Shown piece after piece: positions 14,431-21,751 of a stretch of DNA of 22,545 bases. A program made the position numbers and the translations under genes. This DNA comes from an uncultured Rickettsiales bacterium (GTDB lineage: Bacteria; Pseudomonadota; Alphaproteobacteria; RF32; CAG-239), in contig URXV01000016.1 in NCBI GenBank assembly GCA_900551865.1, positions 1 to 22,545 of the forward strand. The letters run 5' to 3'. A model generated the notes under the pieces. It was not told the origin of the DNA. It did no database searches and saw nothing but the letters and a program-made list of their open reading frames with translations. Numbering within the stretch: the stretch's first letter is position 1; every line of letters starts with the position of its first letter.

Positions 14431-16194
14431 ATGAAGAAAGAAGTACAAAAACCTTCGGCTTTGATGACAAAAATCGAAGTTTTAAAATTCAGGCTGAAAA
14501 ATTCGTATCGGATTCCGGCCGTGCATCATCTGAACATGGTCTTATTCAGAGGTTGCAGCAAGACAGATTTTGTCCGTTACCTCAACGCTGAACACCGACT
14601 GTGCGACGAGGCTGTCCTGCTGCTGATAAAGACACCGAAATCGGAAGCTTTTCCGCTCTGGCTGAGATATAACCAATACAATCGTTTGTCTCCGGAGTGT
14701 GAAACGGCTTATATTAAAAAATTCGGTGTCCTCCAGCTGTTGAAGAACGGATTTGTGCTGTCGGAAAATGCTACTCTGGCGTTGCTGGAAAAAGGGGGCA
14801 TCCAACTGCTTCCCGAATATCTGGACTGCCTTGCAATTACAGAAGCTACCGAAGCCGCAATTCTGAAGCTGCATGACGAAAACTTTACAACCGCCTATTT
14901 GGACAGGTACAGCGTTTATGAGGCAAATAAGGAGCTGATTCTCATCTATGACAATCCGCTTGTCTACCGGGCATTTGGAAACAGAAACAATTTGTCCGGT
15001 GACATGATAAACGAAATTATCCGCAAAAAAACGTATGACGTGTTTGAAACAGCGATTGCAACCTGTCCTTATACATACTTGGAGCAGGCTGATGAAGAAG
15101 CGCTTGTTGACAGGAAAGACGCGCGTTTTATTAAGGCTTTTCTCAAAAACCACTATTTTTCTTCTGACGGGGAGAAATATCTGGCGGAAAAAGGAACCGA
15201 CGAACAGTTTGCTGCTTTTGTCTGCAGCGGGTATTTCAGTGACGAAGAAAACAATACGGCAATCTACGACCGCTTGTTTGCGCCGGAAAATGCAGCCTTG
15301 CTTAAAAATTTTTTGAGCAAATACAGAGTTCCGGGAAAATATGAAATCCGACTGTTGGAAGAAAATGACGCTGACCTGATCGGCGCTTATTTTACCGACG
15401 GTATTGAGGTCGAGCCGGAAACGATGGAGTGGCTGTGGGAACACGATTCCTCCGAACTGGCACAAAAACTGTTAAATTCGGACACACCGCTCGGTTATCA
15501 AACAGAGACCAAGTTGTTCCAATCCGGCGATTTGGAACGGATAAAAGCTTACCTCAACGGGCACGAACTGTGCGCCTTCAGCGAGGCGATGCTGTTTATG
15601 CATGCTCCGGCGGAAATTTTGCAGACATATATGGAAAGCAATGTTCCCGACCGTCTGGCGCAAATTGCCCTGGTTCGGCGAAAGGATGCAGATATCATGC
15701 GTTCGTTCTGGAAAGAAGACTATCGTTTTGACGAGGCTGCCATCCGTTTTTTTCTGGCTGAAGCTGACGAAGAAATGATTTTGGAATATTTCCAGCTGCT
15801 CTCTGACTGCGCGCCGTTTTATTTGTATGACGGTTCGGACAGCGATGAAATTTACTGCAGCGAAATCCTTTTCCGGCGCGGTTTGAAAAAAGCCGGCGAA
15901 TTTTTTGTCAGAAATGCCGATTTAGATGAGCAGGATGAAAAAAATCTGGCGGCATACGGTTCTCCCGAACTGGTTCTCCTCTATCTTGAGGAAAATACCC
16001 CGAGCTGTGATATCGCCCCTACCCTTGTCCTTCGCGGCGACAAAAAACTGATACGGGAATATATCTCCCAACATCAGCTCAGTCCGGCCGGAGAAGAAGC
16101 TCTTCTGTCCCTGCTCGACATTGACCTGATTATGTATTATGACAAACAATGCGGTTTCAACGATTATGATGCCCTGACGAATCTCGGGCTTTAA
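14431..16194 (+). CDS. repeat protein C: large predicted alpha-solenoid of unknown function
   Basis: 587 aa, acidic, soluble by appearance. Paralogue of gene B from the N-terminal FRGCSKTDFVRYLNAEHRL block to the C-terminal LVLRGDKKLIREYISQHQL unit. Another clear repeat is LFQSGDLERIKAYLNGHEL. The ~26-residue unit again has a Gly-Asp turn between two predicted helices, an invariant-looking Tyr/Phe in helix 2, and a closing Leu; many units are degenerate. The start is the ATG at 14431, placed by the conserved leader and by alignment with B (both begin with Lys/Gln-rich residues and a KPS element). No catalytic motif is visible. It has its own promoter and terminator. What else it could be: a leucine-rich-repeat-variant-like protein; structure prediction would decide. 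Confidence 0.85.
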   Translation: MKKEVQKPSALMTKIEVLKFRLKNSYRIPAVHHLNMVLFRGCSKTDFVRYLNAEHRLCDEAVLLLIKTPKSEAFPLWLRYNQYNRLSPECETAYIKKFGVLQLLKNGFVLSENATLALLEKGGIQLLPEYLDCLAITEATEAAILKLHDENFTTAYLDRYSVYEANKELILIYDNPLVYRAFGNRNNLSGDMINEIIRKKTYDVFETAIATCPYTYLEQADEEALVDRKDARFIKAFLKNHYFSSDGEKYLAEKGTDEQFAAFVCSGYFSDEENNTAIYDRLFAPENAALLKNFLSKYRVPGKYEIRLLEENDADLIGAYFTDGIEVEPETMEWLWEHDSSELAQKLLNSDTPLGYQTETKLFQSGDLERIKAYLNGHELCAFSEAMLFMHAPAEILQTYMESNVPDRLAQIALVRRKDADIMRSFWKEDYRFDEAAIRFFLAEADEEMILEYFQLLSDCAPFYLYDGSDSDEIYCSEILFRRGLKKAGEFFVRNADLDEQDEKNLAAYGSPELVLLYLEENTPSCDIAPTLVLRGDKKLIREYISQHQLSPAGEEALLSLLDIDLIMYYDKQCGFNDYDALTNLGL

Positions 16195-16216
16195 CGTTAT
16201 TGCCGATGTTTCAGCC

Positions 16217-16251
16217 AAAGGCTCCCTTCCTCCGGAAAGGAGCCTTTTTTT
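16217..16251 (+). terminator. intrinsic terminator after gene C
   Basis: Stem AAAGGCTCC/GGAGCCTTT plus TTCC/GGAA across one C-A mismatch, 3-nt loop, long T-run. The next -35 (TTGACA) starts at 16253, right after the T-run. Confidence 0.93.
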
Positions 16252-16252
16252 A

Positions 16253-16280
16253 TTGACAAATATACAAAACATTTTATAGT
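16253..16280 (+). promoter_or_regulatory. promoter of solenoid gene D
   Basis: TTGACA (16253-16258), 16-nt spacer, TATAGT (16275-16280). The -10 ends 50 nt before the ATG at 16330; expected start near 16287. An in-frame GTG at 16279 overlaps this -10 and cannot be the translation start. Confidence 0.75.
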
Positions 16281-16329
16281 GGTTTCTGTCTTTTATAAAC
16301 TTATGTCAAACTATTTAAATTATATCATT
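16281..16329 (+). promoter_or_regulatory. SD-less leader of solenoid gene D, mini-ORF opened in frame
   Basis: 49 nt, no SD, same TTATGTCAAA core as gene B. The upstream ATG is at 16303, 27 nt before the start instead of 26, and the TAA is gone, so it reads in frame into gene D (adding MSNYLNYII). Confidence 0.6.
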
Positions 16330-17253
16330 ATGGTACAACAAAATGTTAGCATTGAAAAAGCTAAGCTGTTAAAAAAGGCCAGGTGGGCTTTTCGCTTAAG
16401 TTACTGGTTCGGCAAATACTTTCCGGAAGAATATCTCTGTATGGCGGTTAATCTGGAATGTTGCTCCGAATACGGGCTTAAGGTTTATCTTATGAATCAC
16501 GGCCTGACTAAAGAATCCGAACTCCTGCTCGGAGAGAACTGCCTGACGGGAAAGCTGAACATACAACTGCTGCTTGATTATATCAAGAAATATGGAATTT
16601 GTGATGACGTTCTGATTAAGGCTGCCACAGCAGAAAACACCAAAGTTTTAATGGAATATATAGAGTTTCGCAAAAATAACTACGCCCGCTCTTGTACCTA
16701 TTTTACGGAAAACTTTTGGAAGAAATTTATTCCCTTGCGTAACACCAGCATATTCGAATGGCTGCTGCGCTCAGGCTGCGACCTTTATGGTTCTTCAGTT
16801 GAGGAAATCATAAAGCTTAATGACTTGGAAATGTTCCGCATATACTGCCAGAGGAAACCAGATTCAACTAAGGCGCTTCACCGCTCGACGGAAGATATTC
16901 TTTTTGAATGCGGCAACAGCGAAATGCTTGATCTTGCCTTTAAAACGTTTCAATTTTCAACCGGCAGGCTTCTTGCCTTGGTTAATGCAAGCAATGAAGA
17001 AATACTGAAAAGGTTCTTTGCCTTCCAAGCCCTGAATAGCTGGCAACAGGAGGAACTCATCCGAAACGGGAATAAAAAGGTAATTGCCCTGTATTTATCA
17101 AACCGGCCTTTGGATAGAGACGCGCAAATGCTGCTGGCTAAAAAAGGGTACAAAGACCTTTTAAAAATGCATTACCTAAAATACGGCATTCATGATGACG
17201 TTTTAGCTTATCAGGCTAACCTGAACAATTTTAAAAACTACATCGGCGTATAG
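16330..17253 (+). CDS. repeat protein D: shorter member of the solenoid family, unknown function
   Basis: 307 aa, about half the size of A-C. The N-terminal part (VNLECCSEYGLKVYLMNHGL) corresponds to the opening units of B and C, and the C-terminal part ends with two recognisable repeats: LIRNGNKKVIALYLSNRPL and LAKKGYKDLLKMHYLKYGI. The central region (about 100-200) is helical but diverged. No signal peptide, no membrane segment, no catalytic motif. The start at 16330 rests on the leader comparison and on the position of the promoter; ATG 16303 is a possible alternative giving nine more residues. Own promoter; shares a bidirectional terminator with the minus-strand gene that follows. It may be an internally deleted copy of a larger member. 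Confidence 0.8.
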   Translation: MVQQNVSIEKAKLLKKARWAFRLSYWFGKYFPEEYLCMAVNLECCSEYGLKVYLMNHGLTKESELLLGENCLTGKLNIQLLLDYIKKYGICDDVLIKAATAENTKVLMEYIEFRKNNYARSCTYFTENFWKKFIPLRNTSIFEWLLRSGCDLYGSSVEEIIKLNDLEMFRIYCQRKPDSTKALHRSTEDILFECGNSEMLDLAFKTFQFSTGRLLALVNASNEEILKRFFAFQALNSWQQEELIRNGNKKVIALYLSNRPLDRDAQMLLAKKGYKDLLKMHYLKYGIHDDVLAYQANLNNFKNYIGV

Positions 17254-17285
17254 AACGGGTTAAACCGTTACCAAATGCCGATATG

Positions 17286-17342
17286 AAAAAGCCTTCCTTT
17301 ACAGAACTCCTCACGGGGAAATGCTCTGAAGGAAGGCTTTTT
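17286..17342. terminator. bidirectional terminator between gene D and the minus-strand orphan
   Basis: 14-bp stem AAAAAGCCTTCCTT (17286-17299) / AAGGAAGGCTTTTT (17329-17342), continued past a 2-nt bulge by CAGA/TCTG. A-run on the left and T-run on the right let it work in both directions; its right edge abuts the stop codon of the minus-strand gene. Confidence 0.9.
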
Positions 17343-17804
17343 TTACGGGATAAGAACTGTTGAAGAACAGCCTATCCCTTTTAGCATATGCGTTATCTGT
17401 TCGCATATCACGCGCGGTTCTATACAATCTATGCTGTCTATGTTTTTAGCAAAGCCAAAAGGTTTTTGGCCGCTTGTATTCCGCTCGTTATACAACATCC
17501 AATACAGTTCCAGAGAAACAAATCCGCCATACAGTTTCGACAGCATATCTGCCGCCAGGCGATTGCCGTGAAACGCAAATTTCCGTTTGTCCGGAACCGT
17601 CGGATATTCTACCAGAACCTGTAATTCTTCCATGGGAATCCGAGCCGTATCTTTCGCACCCGCAATGTAAGCGGCAGCACCGCCGGTTTCACTGCAGCCG
17701 ATATACTGGAAATACAAAAAATCTTCCCACTGGAAAACCAGTTTTACTTTCATTTTCTGTTCAAGACAGGCAATGAATTTTTGTTTTTGGTCTTGGGTCT
17801 GCAT
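17343..17804 (-). CDS. hypothetical protein with SD-less AT-rich leader
   Basis: 153 aa, not recognised. No signal peptide or membrane segment. The N-terminal half looks mixed alpha/beta (KVKLVFQWEDFLYFQYIG; GAAAYIAGAKDTARIPMEEL) and the C-terminal part has five Cys-free helices or loops ending with GCSSTVLIP. It does not carry the GD repeat of the neighbouring array. Its ATG is preceded by AAAAATT with no SD, and the promoter lies 44 nt upstream, so its 5' end has the same organisation as the array genes although the leader sequence differs and lacks the upstream ATG. It shares the bidirectional terminator with gene D. A functional link to the array is possible but unproven. Confidence 0.65.
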   Translation of the reverse strand: MQTQDQKQKFIACLEQKMKVKLVFQWEDFLYFQYIGCSETGGAAAYIAGAKDTARIPMEELQVLVEYPTVPDKRKFAFHGNRLAADMLSKLYGGFVSLELYWMLYNERNTSGQKPFGFAKNIDSIDCIEPRVICEQITHMLKGIGCSSTVLIP

Positions 17805-17848
17805 AATTTTTATGTTTTTAATTGGTGTAATAATCGTTTTTCGTATAA

Positions 17849-17877
17849 AATTTACTCCCGGCAGATTTTTTTGTCAA
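17849..17877 (-). promoter_or_regulatory. promoter of the 17343-17804 gene
   Basis: Minus strand: TTGACA (17877-17872), 17-nt spacer, TAAATT (17854-17849). Leader of about 40 nt, AT-rich, no SD. Confidence 0.6.
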
Positions 17878-17941
17878 TCTTATTTCTGATTTCCGCCAAA
17901 AATATCAGGCTGAAAATTACTCTCCCTTATGTTTTTACCTT

Positions 17942-17970
17942 TTGACTTTTTCATGACCGGTGTTTATTTT
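17942..17970 (+). promoter_or_regulatory. possible promoter of the alpha/beta hydrolase gene
   Basis: TTGACT (17942-17947), 17-nt spacer, TATTTT (17965-17970). Leader about 55 nt with a strong SD at its end. Confidence 0.4.
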
Positions 17971-18031
17971 GTATAGCGGACGTGCTGTTTTACGGCAAAG
18001 TTTCACGATAAACCAATACAAAGGAGGAGAA

Positions 18032-18835
18032 ATGCGGCAAAAAGCAGGAAAGGTTACGGCGGCAATCGTCAGCGGCTGTGCCTTATATATTTTTCTCCTG
18101 TATCTGCTGCAAAACTGTTTTATCATTTTTCCGGACAGTTCATACATTTCCCCGCAGCAGGCAGGCATTCCCCGGTTTCAGGAAAAGCCGTTTACGGCAG
18201 ACGACGGAACAAAAATCATGTGCTGGTACGCCAAAGGAAATCCGGACAAGCCGGCAATCCTTTTCTTTCACGGCAATGCCGGACAAATAGCGACATTTTC
18301 GTTGCAGATGGCGGCTTACCTGCGGGAAGGCTATTCGGTTATGATGCCGGAATACAGGGGGTTTGCGTCAACGCCAGGAAGTTTTGCCCAGGAGCATATT
18401 TACCGGGACGGTACCGCCGCTTACGACTTTTTGCAAAAACAGCTCGGCCATTCCGACATTGTCGTTTTCGGCTATTCCATGGGAACAGCGGCAGCGGCGG
18501 CCGTGGCGGCACGGCGGCCGGCACAGGGGCTGGTTCTGGCTGCGCCGTTTTATTCGTTGAAAAAAATCGTCAGCGAAAAGCCGGTGCCCGGCGCGCCATT
18601 GATATTGAAAAACGAGTTGCCGTCGTATCGGTTTGTCAGCGCTTTCCGGAAACCGCTGTTTATCGTCCACGGCGCCGAAGACAGACTCATTCCCCCTCAT
18701 CACGGCAAAGCGCTGTATGACATCAGCCCCAGCCAAGACCGCGAGTTAAAAATTCTGGCCGGGCAAAGCCATAACGCACTGTTCTTTGAAGACGACGGCC
18801 ATAAAGCCATATTAGACTGGCTGTCCAGACACTGA
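18032..18835 (+). CDS. membrane-anchored alpha/beta hydrolase (Bem46/ABHD13-like)
   Basis: 267 aa. One N-terminal membrane segment (about 9-33) anchors the protein, with the hydrolase domain probably on the periplasmic side. The catalytic triad is visible: nucleophile Ser149 in GYSMG, Asp217 in HGAEDRLIP and His247 in GQSHN. HGNAG (80-84) supplies the oxyanion hole, and EYRGF follows as in the Bem46/ABHD13 group. The substrate of this group is largely unknown; esterase or peptidase-like hydrolysis is likely. ATG 18032 is chosen for the SD AAGGAGGAG (18021-18029); upstream in-frame codons from 17960 fall in the promoter. It is monocistronic and converges on the sugar transporter gene (48-bp gap, no clear terminator). 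Confidence 0.85.
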   Translation: MRQKAGKVTAAIVSGCALYIFLLYLLQNCFIIFPDSSYISPQQAGIPRFQEKPFTADDGTKIMCWYAKGNPDKPAILFFHGNAGQIATFSLQMAAYLREGYSVMMPEYRGFASTPGSFAQEHIYRDGTAAYDFLQKQLGHSDIVVFGYSMGTAAAAAVAARRPAQGLVLAAPFYSLKKIVSEKPVPGAPLILKNELPSYRFVSAFRKPLFIVHGAEDRLIPPHHGKALYDISPSQDRELKILAGQSHNALFFEDDGHKAILDWLSRH

Positions 18836-18883
18836 CGGATACGAATGCCGCGAACAGGTACGGCTTGTTTTCAGGCAATTAAT

Positions 18884-20272
18884 TCAGAATGCGGAAACGG
18901 GCAGCCCCTCTTTCCAATTCCGTTCAATCTGCTCCAGTGAGCGCCCTTTGGTTTCAGGAATATACCGCCAGGTATAAAACAGGCTGAACACGCCGACAAC
19001 GCCGAATATGGCAAACGTTGCGCTCTCGCCGATTGAAGCCAGAAGCGTCGGGAAAACGAGCGCGACGACAAAGTTAAATACAAAGTTTGACATCGTGGCG
19101 ATGCTCATGGCCGTACCGCGAACCGCCAACGGCATAATCTCGGAAATCAGTATCCAGGCAATCGGCCCGAGCGAAAAGGCAAAACAGGCAATGAACGTTA
19201 CAATACTGCCGACAGAAAGCCATTTTGTATCATATCCGTAAGCGCCGCCCAGCCAAAACGAAACCGAAAGGACGAACAAGCTCAGCGTAATGCCGGACAG
19301 CCCTGCATACAGCAACGGTTTGCGCCCCAGGCGGTCGGTAAAGAAAATGGCGACGAATGTCATAGCAAAATTTACCACACCGACACCAACGGACGCATAC
19401 AACGCGCCGATATTATCCGTAAAGCCTGCCGCTTTGAAAATTGTCGCCGCGTAATAAATAATCGTATTAATGCCGGTGCAAATCTGAATAAACATAATAG
19501 CAACGCCGACCATTATCGGACGCAGCATCCAGCGTTCAAAAATATTCTTCCGATTGTTTCTGCCTTGTTTCAAGGTTGATTTTATCTCCCTGACCTGCGC
19601 TTCGGCATCGCATTCCGGTTCAATTTTGCGAAAAATAGCCTTTGCTTCCTTTTCACGGCGGCGGCTGATAAGCCAACGCGGCGTATCGCCAAGAAAGCTG
19701 ATGCCGACCAGCAGAATAACCGCCGGTATCAGTCCGGCACCAAGCATCCAGCGCCAGTTATATTCGGACAGGGCAAAAATACGGTTAATCAGGTAAGAAA
19801 ACAAAATTCCGGCGGTAATCGCCAACTGGTACAACGACACCAGCATACCGCGGACTTTTTGCGGCGACAGTTCGGACAAATAAAGCGGAATAACAAAATT
19901 TACCATCCCAATTGCCAGCCCCAGAACCATTCTTCCGGCAACAAGCCAGCCTATACCCGGCGCCAGACCACAGAGGACAGATCCCACGGCAAAAACCGCT
20001 GCCGTGGCGACGATGACCTTTTTGCGGCCGTATATATCCGCTAAAACCCCGTTGACGGCAGCCCCTGCAACAGCGCCAACCAAGGCAGAACTGACGACCC
20101 ACCCCTGCGCCAGCGTGCTGAGCGGCCAGGTTTCGTTGATATATAAAAGCGCGCCGGAAATAACGCCAGTATCAAATCCGGACAGCAGCCCGCCCAGCGA
20201 GGCTATAGAAGCAATGACGTAAAGCAAAAAATGTTTAATCCGGGGCTTGTTTTCGGAGATTTCTACGGACAT
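18884..20272 (-). CDS. sugar-porter family MFS transporter (GalP/XylE-like proton symporter)
   Basis: 462 aa with 12 predicted membrane segments, the standard size. Sugar-porter signatures: GFDTGVISGAL in TM1, DIYGRKK between TM2 and TM3, GRMVLGLAIGM in TM4, PLYLSELSPQKVRG, the TM7 sugar-binding motif QICTGINTIIYYA, DRLGRKP between TM8 and TM9, and the C-terminal PETKGRSLEQIE. Such proteins import hexoses or pentoses with protons across the inner membrane; the QxxTGIN motif fits a glucose/xylose/galactose-type substrate but does not fix it. SD AAAGGAG lies just before the ATG. Single gene on its strand, divergent from the histidine phosphatase gene. Confidence 0.92.
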   Translation of the reverse strand: MSVEISENKPRIKHFLLYVIASIASLGGLLSGFDTGVISGALLYINETWPLSTLAQGWVVSSALVGAVAGAAVNGVLADIYGRKKVIVATAAVFAVGSVLCGLAPGIGWLVAGRMVLGLAIGMVNFVIPLYLSELSPQKVRGMLVSLYQLAITAGILFSYLINRIFALSEYNWRWMLGAGLIPAVILLVGISFLGDTPRWLISRRREKEAKAIFRKIEPECDAEAQVREIKSTLKQGRNNRKNIFERWMLRPIMVGVAIMFIQICTGINTIIYYAATIFKAAGFTDNIGALYASVGVGVVNFAMTFVAIFFTDRLGRKPLLYAGLSGITLSLFVLSVSFWLGGAYGYDTKWLSVGSIVTFIACFAFSLGPIAWILISEIMPLAVRGTAMSIATMSNFVFNFVVALVFPTLLASIGESATFAIFGVVGVFSLFYTWRYIPETKGRSLEQIERNWKEGLPVSAF

Positions 20273-20297
20273 GGCTGCTCCTTTCTTTCAGAGTTTA

Positions 20298-20306
20298 TTT
20301 ATAACA
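20298..20306 (-). promoter_or_regulatory. extended -10 promoter of the sugar transporter
   Basis: Minus strand TG-T-TATAAA (20306-20298) without a good -35. Start near 20291 would give a short leader of about 19 nt holding the SD. Confidence 0.35.
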
Positions 20307-20361
20307 GAATAAATAATTTTAAAAGGGTTAAAAAAATCTTTAATATTGATAAAAAGCTTTC

Positions 20362-20389
20362 TTGACTCTGCTGCCAGCCATGATATCCT
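20362..20389 (+). promoter_or_regulatory. promoter of the histidine phosphatase gene
   Basis: TTGACT (20362-20367), 16-nt spacer, TATCCT (20384-20389) with TG at 20381-20382. The leader is about 49 nt and AT-rich, and shows no SD before the ATG. Confidence 0.5.
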
Positions 20390-20444
20390 GTTAATGTTTA
20401 TTTAGCGATATGGAAATTATTTATAACCGATAAATTATTGAAAA

Positions 20445-21014
20445 ATGAAGAAATTGACAATTTACCGCCACGGCGAATATGACAAACGGCTTCATCTGCT
20501 GCCGCAGAGCGCTTATGAACTTTTTTCACAAGCAAAAAAGCTTAAAGGCGAGTTCGGCCCGGCCGAGGCCATTTATGTTTCTCCCGTTATGCGAGCTCTG
20601 CAAAGCGCCGCAGTCATCCAGTTGGTTATGCAGGCAGAAACGTTCAAGCGGCGCCCGCAACTGGCTGACTATAATGCGGCGATTATGCGGCCGTTTGCCG
20701 AGGAATTTGCTGAGGACGTCAGACTTAATCATCCCGGTGCGGAACATATTCTCTGGGTAACGCATGATCCGAATATATATACCCTGTTTTGCAAAGATAT
20801 TTATATGGGGGAGTGTTTTACGGTTCAGGCTGAGGCTTGGAAGGACATTTTTAAGACCGACCGGCGTGAAATCACTACGCCTTTAAGCAGAATCGAGACG
20901 TTAACCAAAGACAGCAACAAAGCGATGGAGATGCTAAAGGCTTTTTATTGCGATGATTGTACGGATGACGAGCGCCGTATGATTGACGACAGATTGTCGC
21001 TTTTCACTTATTAA
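20445..21014 (+). CDS. histidine phosphatase superfamily protein (SixA/PGAM-like)
   Basis: 189 aa. The RHG motif (R8-H9-G10 in IYRHGEYD) supplies the phosphohistidine. SPVMRALQSA holds the conserved Ser46-Pro and Arg50, and THDPNI holds the second His107. This small size is typical of SixA-like or broad-specificity phosphatases rather than glycolytic phosphoglycerate mutase. The LADYNAA segment fits the general-acid region, but the Glu is replaced by Asp. A C-terminal extension of about 60 residues (from about 130) is unusual. The substrate is unknown. The ATG has no SD; the leader is AT-rich. A terminator follows directly, so it is probably expressed alone. Confidence 0.8.
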   Translation: MKKLTIYRHGEYDKRLHLLPQSAYELFSQAKKLKGEFGPAEAIYVSPVMRALQSAAVIQLVMQAETFKRRPQLADYNAAIMRPFAEEFAEDVRLNHPGAEHILWVTHDPNIYTLFCKDIYMGECFTVQAEAWKDIFKTDRREITTPLSRIETLTKDSNKAMEMLKAFYCDDCTDDERRMIDDRLSLFTY

Positions 21015-21018
21015 GTTA

Positions 21019-21047
21019 AGCCTCCCCGTTTGGAGAGGCTTTTTTTG
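21019..21047 (+). terminator. intrinsic terminator after the histidine phosphatase gene
   Basis: AGCCTCCCC/GGAGAGGCT stem with one mismatch, 4-nt loop, T-run 21040-21046. Begins 4 nt after the stop codon. Confidence 0.9.
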
Positions 21048-21133
21048 ACCGGGAAGAAAAATAAGAGCCGACAGCTCTGGCGAGGCAATCGGCCGCCGCA
21101 TATTACGGGGAAGGAAAATTACGGAGGAAGAAA

Positions 21134-21724
21134 ATGAAAAACACAACAGACTATGCCGCTGCGGCACAAAAAAACGAAAACCAAGCCCATGCTGTTATCC
21201 GGAAAAGCGGCGTGGTTCAGGCGTGGGAGAGCATCGGCGCCAAAATCAACCTTGTCGGATCGCTTAAAATCGGAACACTCGGCAAGCACCCGGACATAGA
21301 CTTCCATACCTATACGCCGGAACTGGACATTAGGCAGAGTTTTGCAGTCATGGCGCAAATTGCCCAAAATCCACAGGCCAGGCACATTGAATTTGTAAAT
21401 CTTGCCGATACCGAAGAGTGCTGTTTTGAGTGGCATATATGGTTTGATGACAATAACGGAACATTGTGGCAAATTGATATTATCCAGATTAAACGGGGTA
21501 CAAAATACGACGGCTATTTTGAAAAACAGGCCGAGGAAATTAAGGCCGCAATGAGCGAAGAAATGCGGCAAACCATCATCCGGCTTAAATTTGAAACGCC
21601 GGACAATTTCAAGATTGCCGGCATTGAATATTACAAAGCGGTTATCCAAGACGGCATTACCGGCTTTGACGATTTCCTGAAATGGCGAAAATCCCACAAT
21701 TTTGAGGGAATTATCAAATGGTAA
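21134..21724 (+). CDS. nucleotidyltransferase-fold protein
   Basis: 196 aa, cytosolic. LVGSLKIGTLGKHPDIDFHTY (positions 40-60, longest core GSLKIGTLGKHPDIDF) has the Pol-beta superfamily pattern: Gly42-Ser43, then Asp54-x-Asp56. A third acidic residue, Asp115 in LWQIDIIQI, completes the metal-binding triad. The relatives include aminoglycoside/lincosamide nucleotidyltransferases and other small NTases; the substrate here is unknown. The first 30 residues form a helix (NTTDYAAAAQKNENQAHA). SD GGAGGAAG (21123-21130) is strong, unlike the gene just upstream. No promoter is clear in 21048-21121, so it may rely on readthrough. It runs tail to tail with the YbaK-like gene. Confidence 0.7.
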   Translation: MKNTTDYAAAAQKNENQAHAVIRKSGVVQAWESIGAKINLVGSLKIGTLGKHPDIDFHTYTPELDIRQSFAVMAQIAQNPQARHIEFVNLADTEECCFEWHIWFDDNNGTLWQIDIIQIKRGTKYDGYFEKQAEEIKAAMSEEMRQTIIRLKFETPDNFKIAGIEYYKAVIQDGITGFDDFLKWRKSHNFEGIIKW

Positions 21725-21751
21725 CCGAATTATTAAGCGATATCTGAAACG

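Noticed and set aside
14542..15465. Long antisense open frame (307 codons) inside repeat gene C
   Set aside because: It lies opposite a gene with a clear promoter, leader and paralogues. The translation is Phe/Cys/Gln-rich and repetitive only because it mirrors gene C; no SD or promoter is visible.
16279..16329. Longer N-terminus for gene D starting at GTG 16279
   Set aside because: It overlaps the -10 element of the gene's own promoter, so it would not be transcribed, and the paralogues start after the conserved leader.
10488..17253. CRISPR array or DNA-level direct repeats behind the protein repeats
   Set aside because: The repeats are conserved at the protein level only; no identical DNA repeats with regular spacers are present.
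20394..20405. Mini-ORF M-F-I-stop before the histidine phosphatase gene, like those of the array leaders
   Set aside because: The predicted transcription start (about 20396) falls inside it, and the surrounding sequence does not match the array leader.
21045..21073. Promoter for the nucleotidyltransferase gene from TTGACC at the end of the preceding terminator
   Set aside because: No -10-like hexamer lies at a workable distance.
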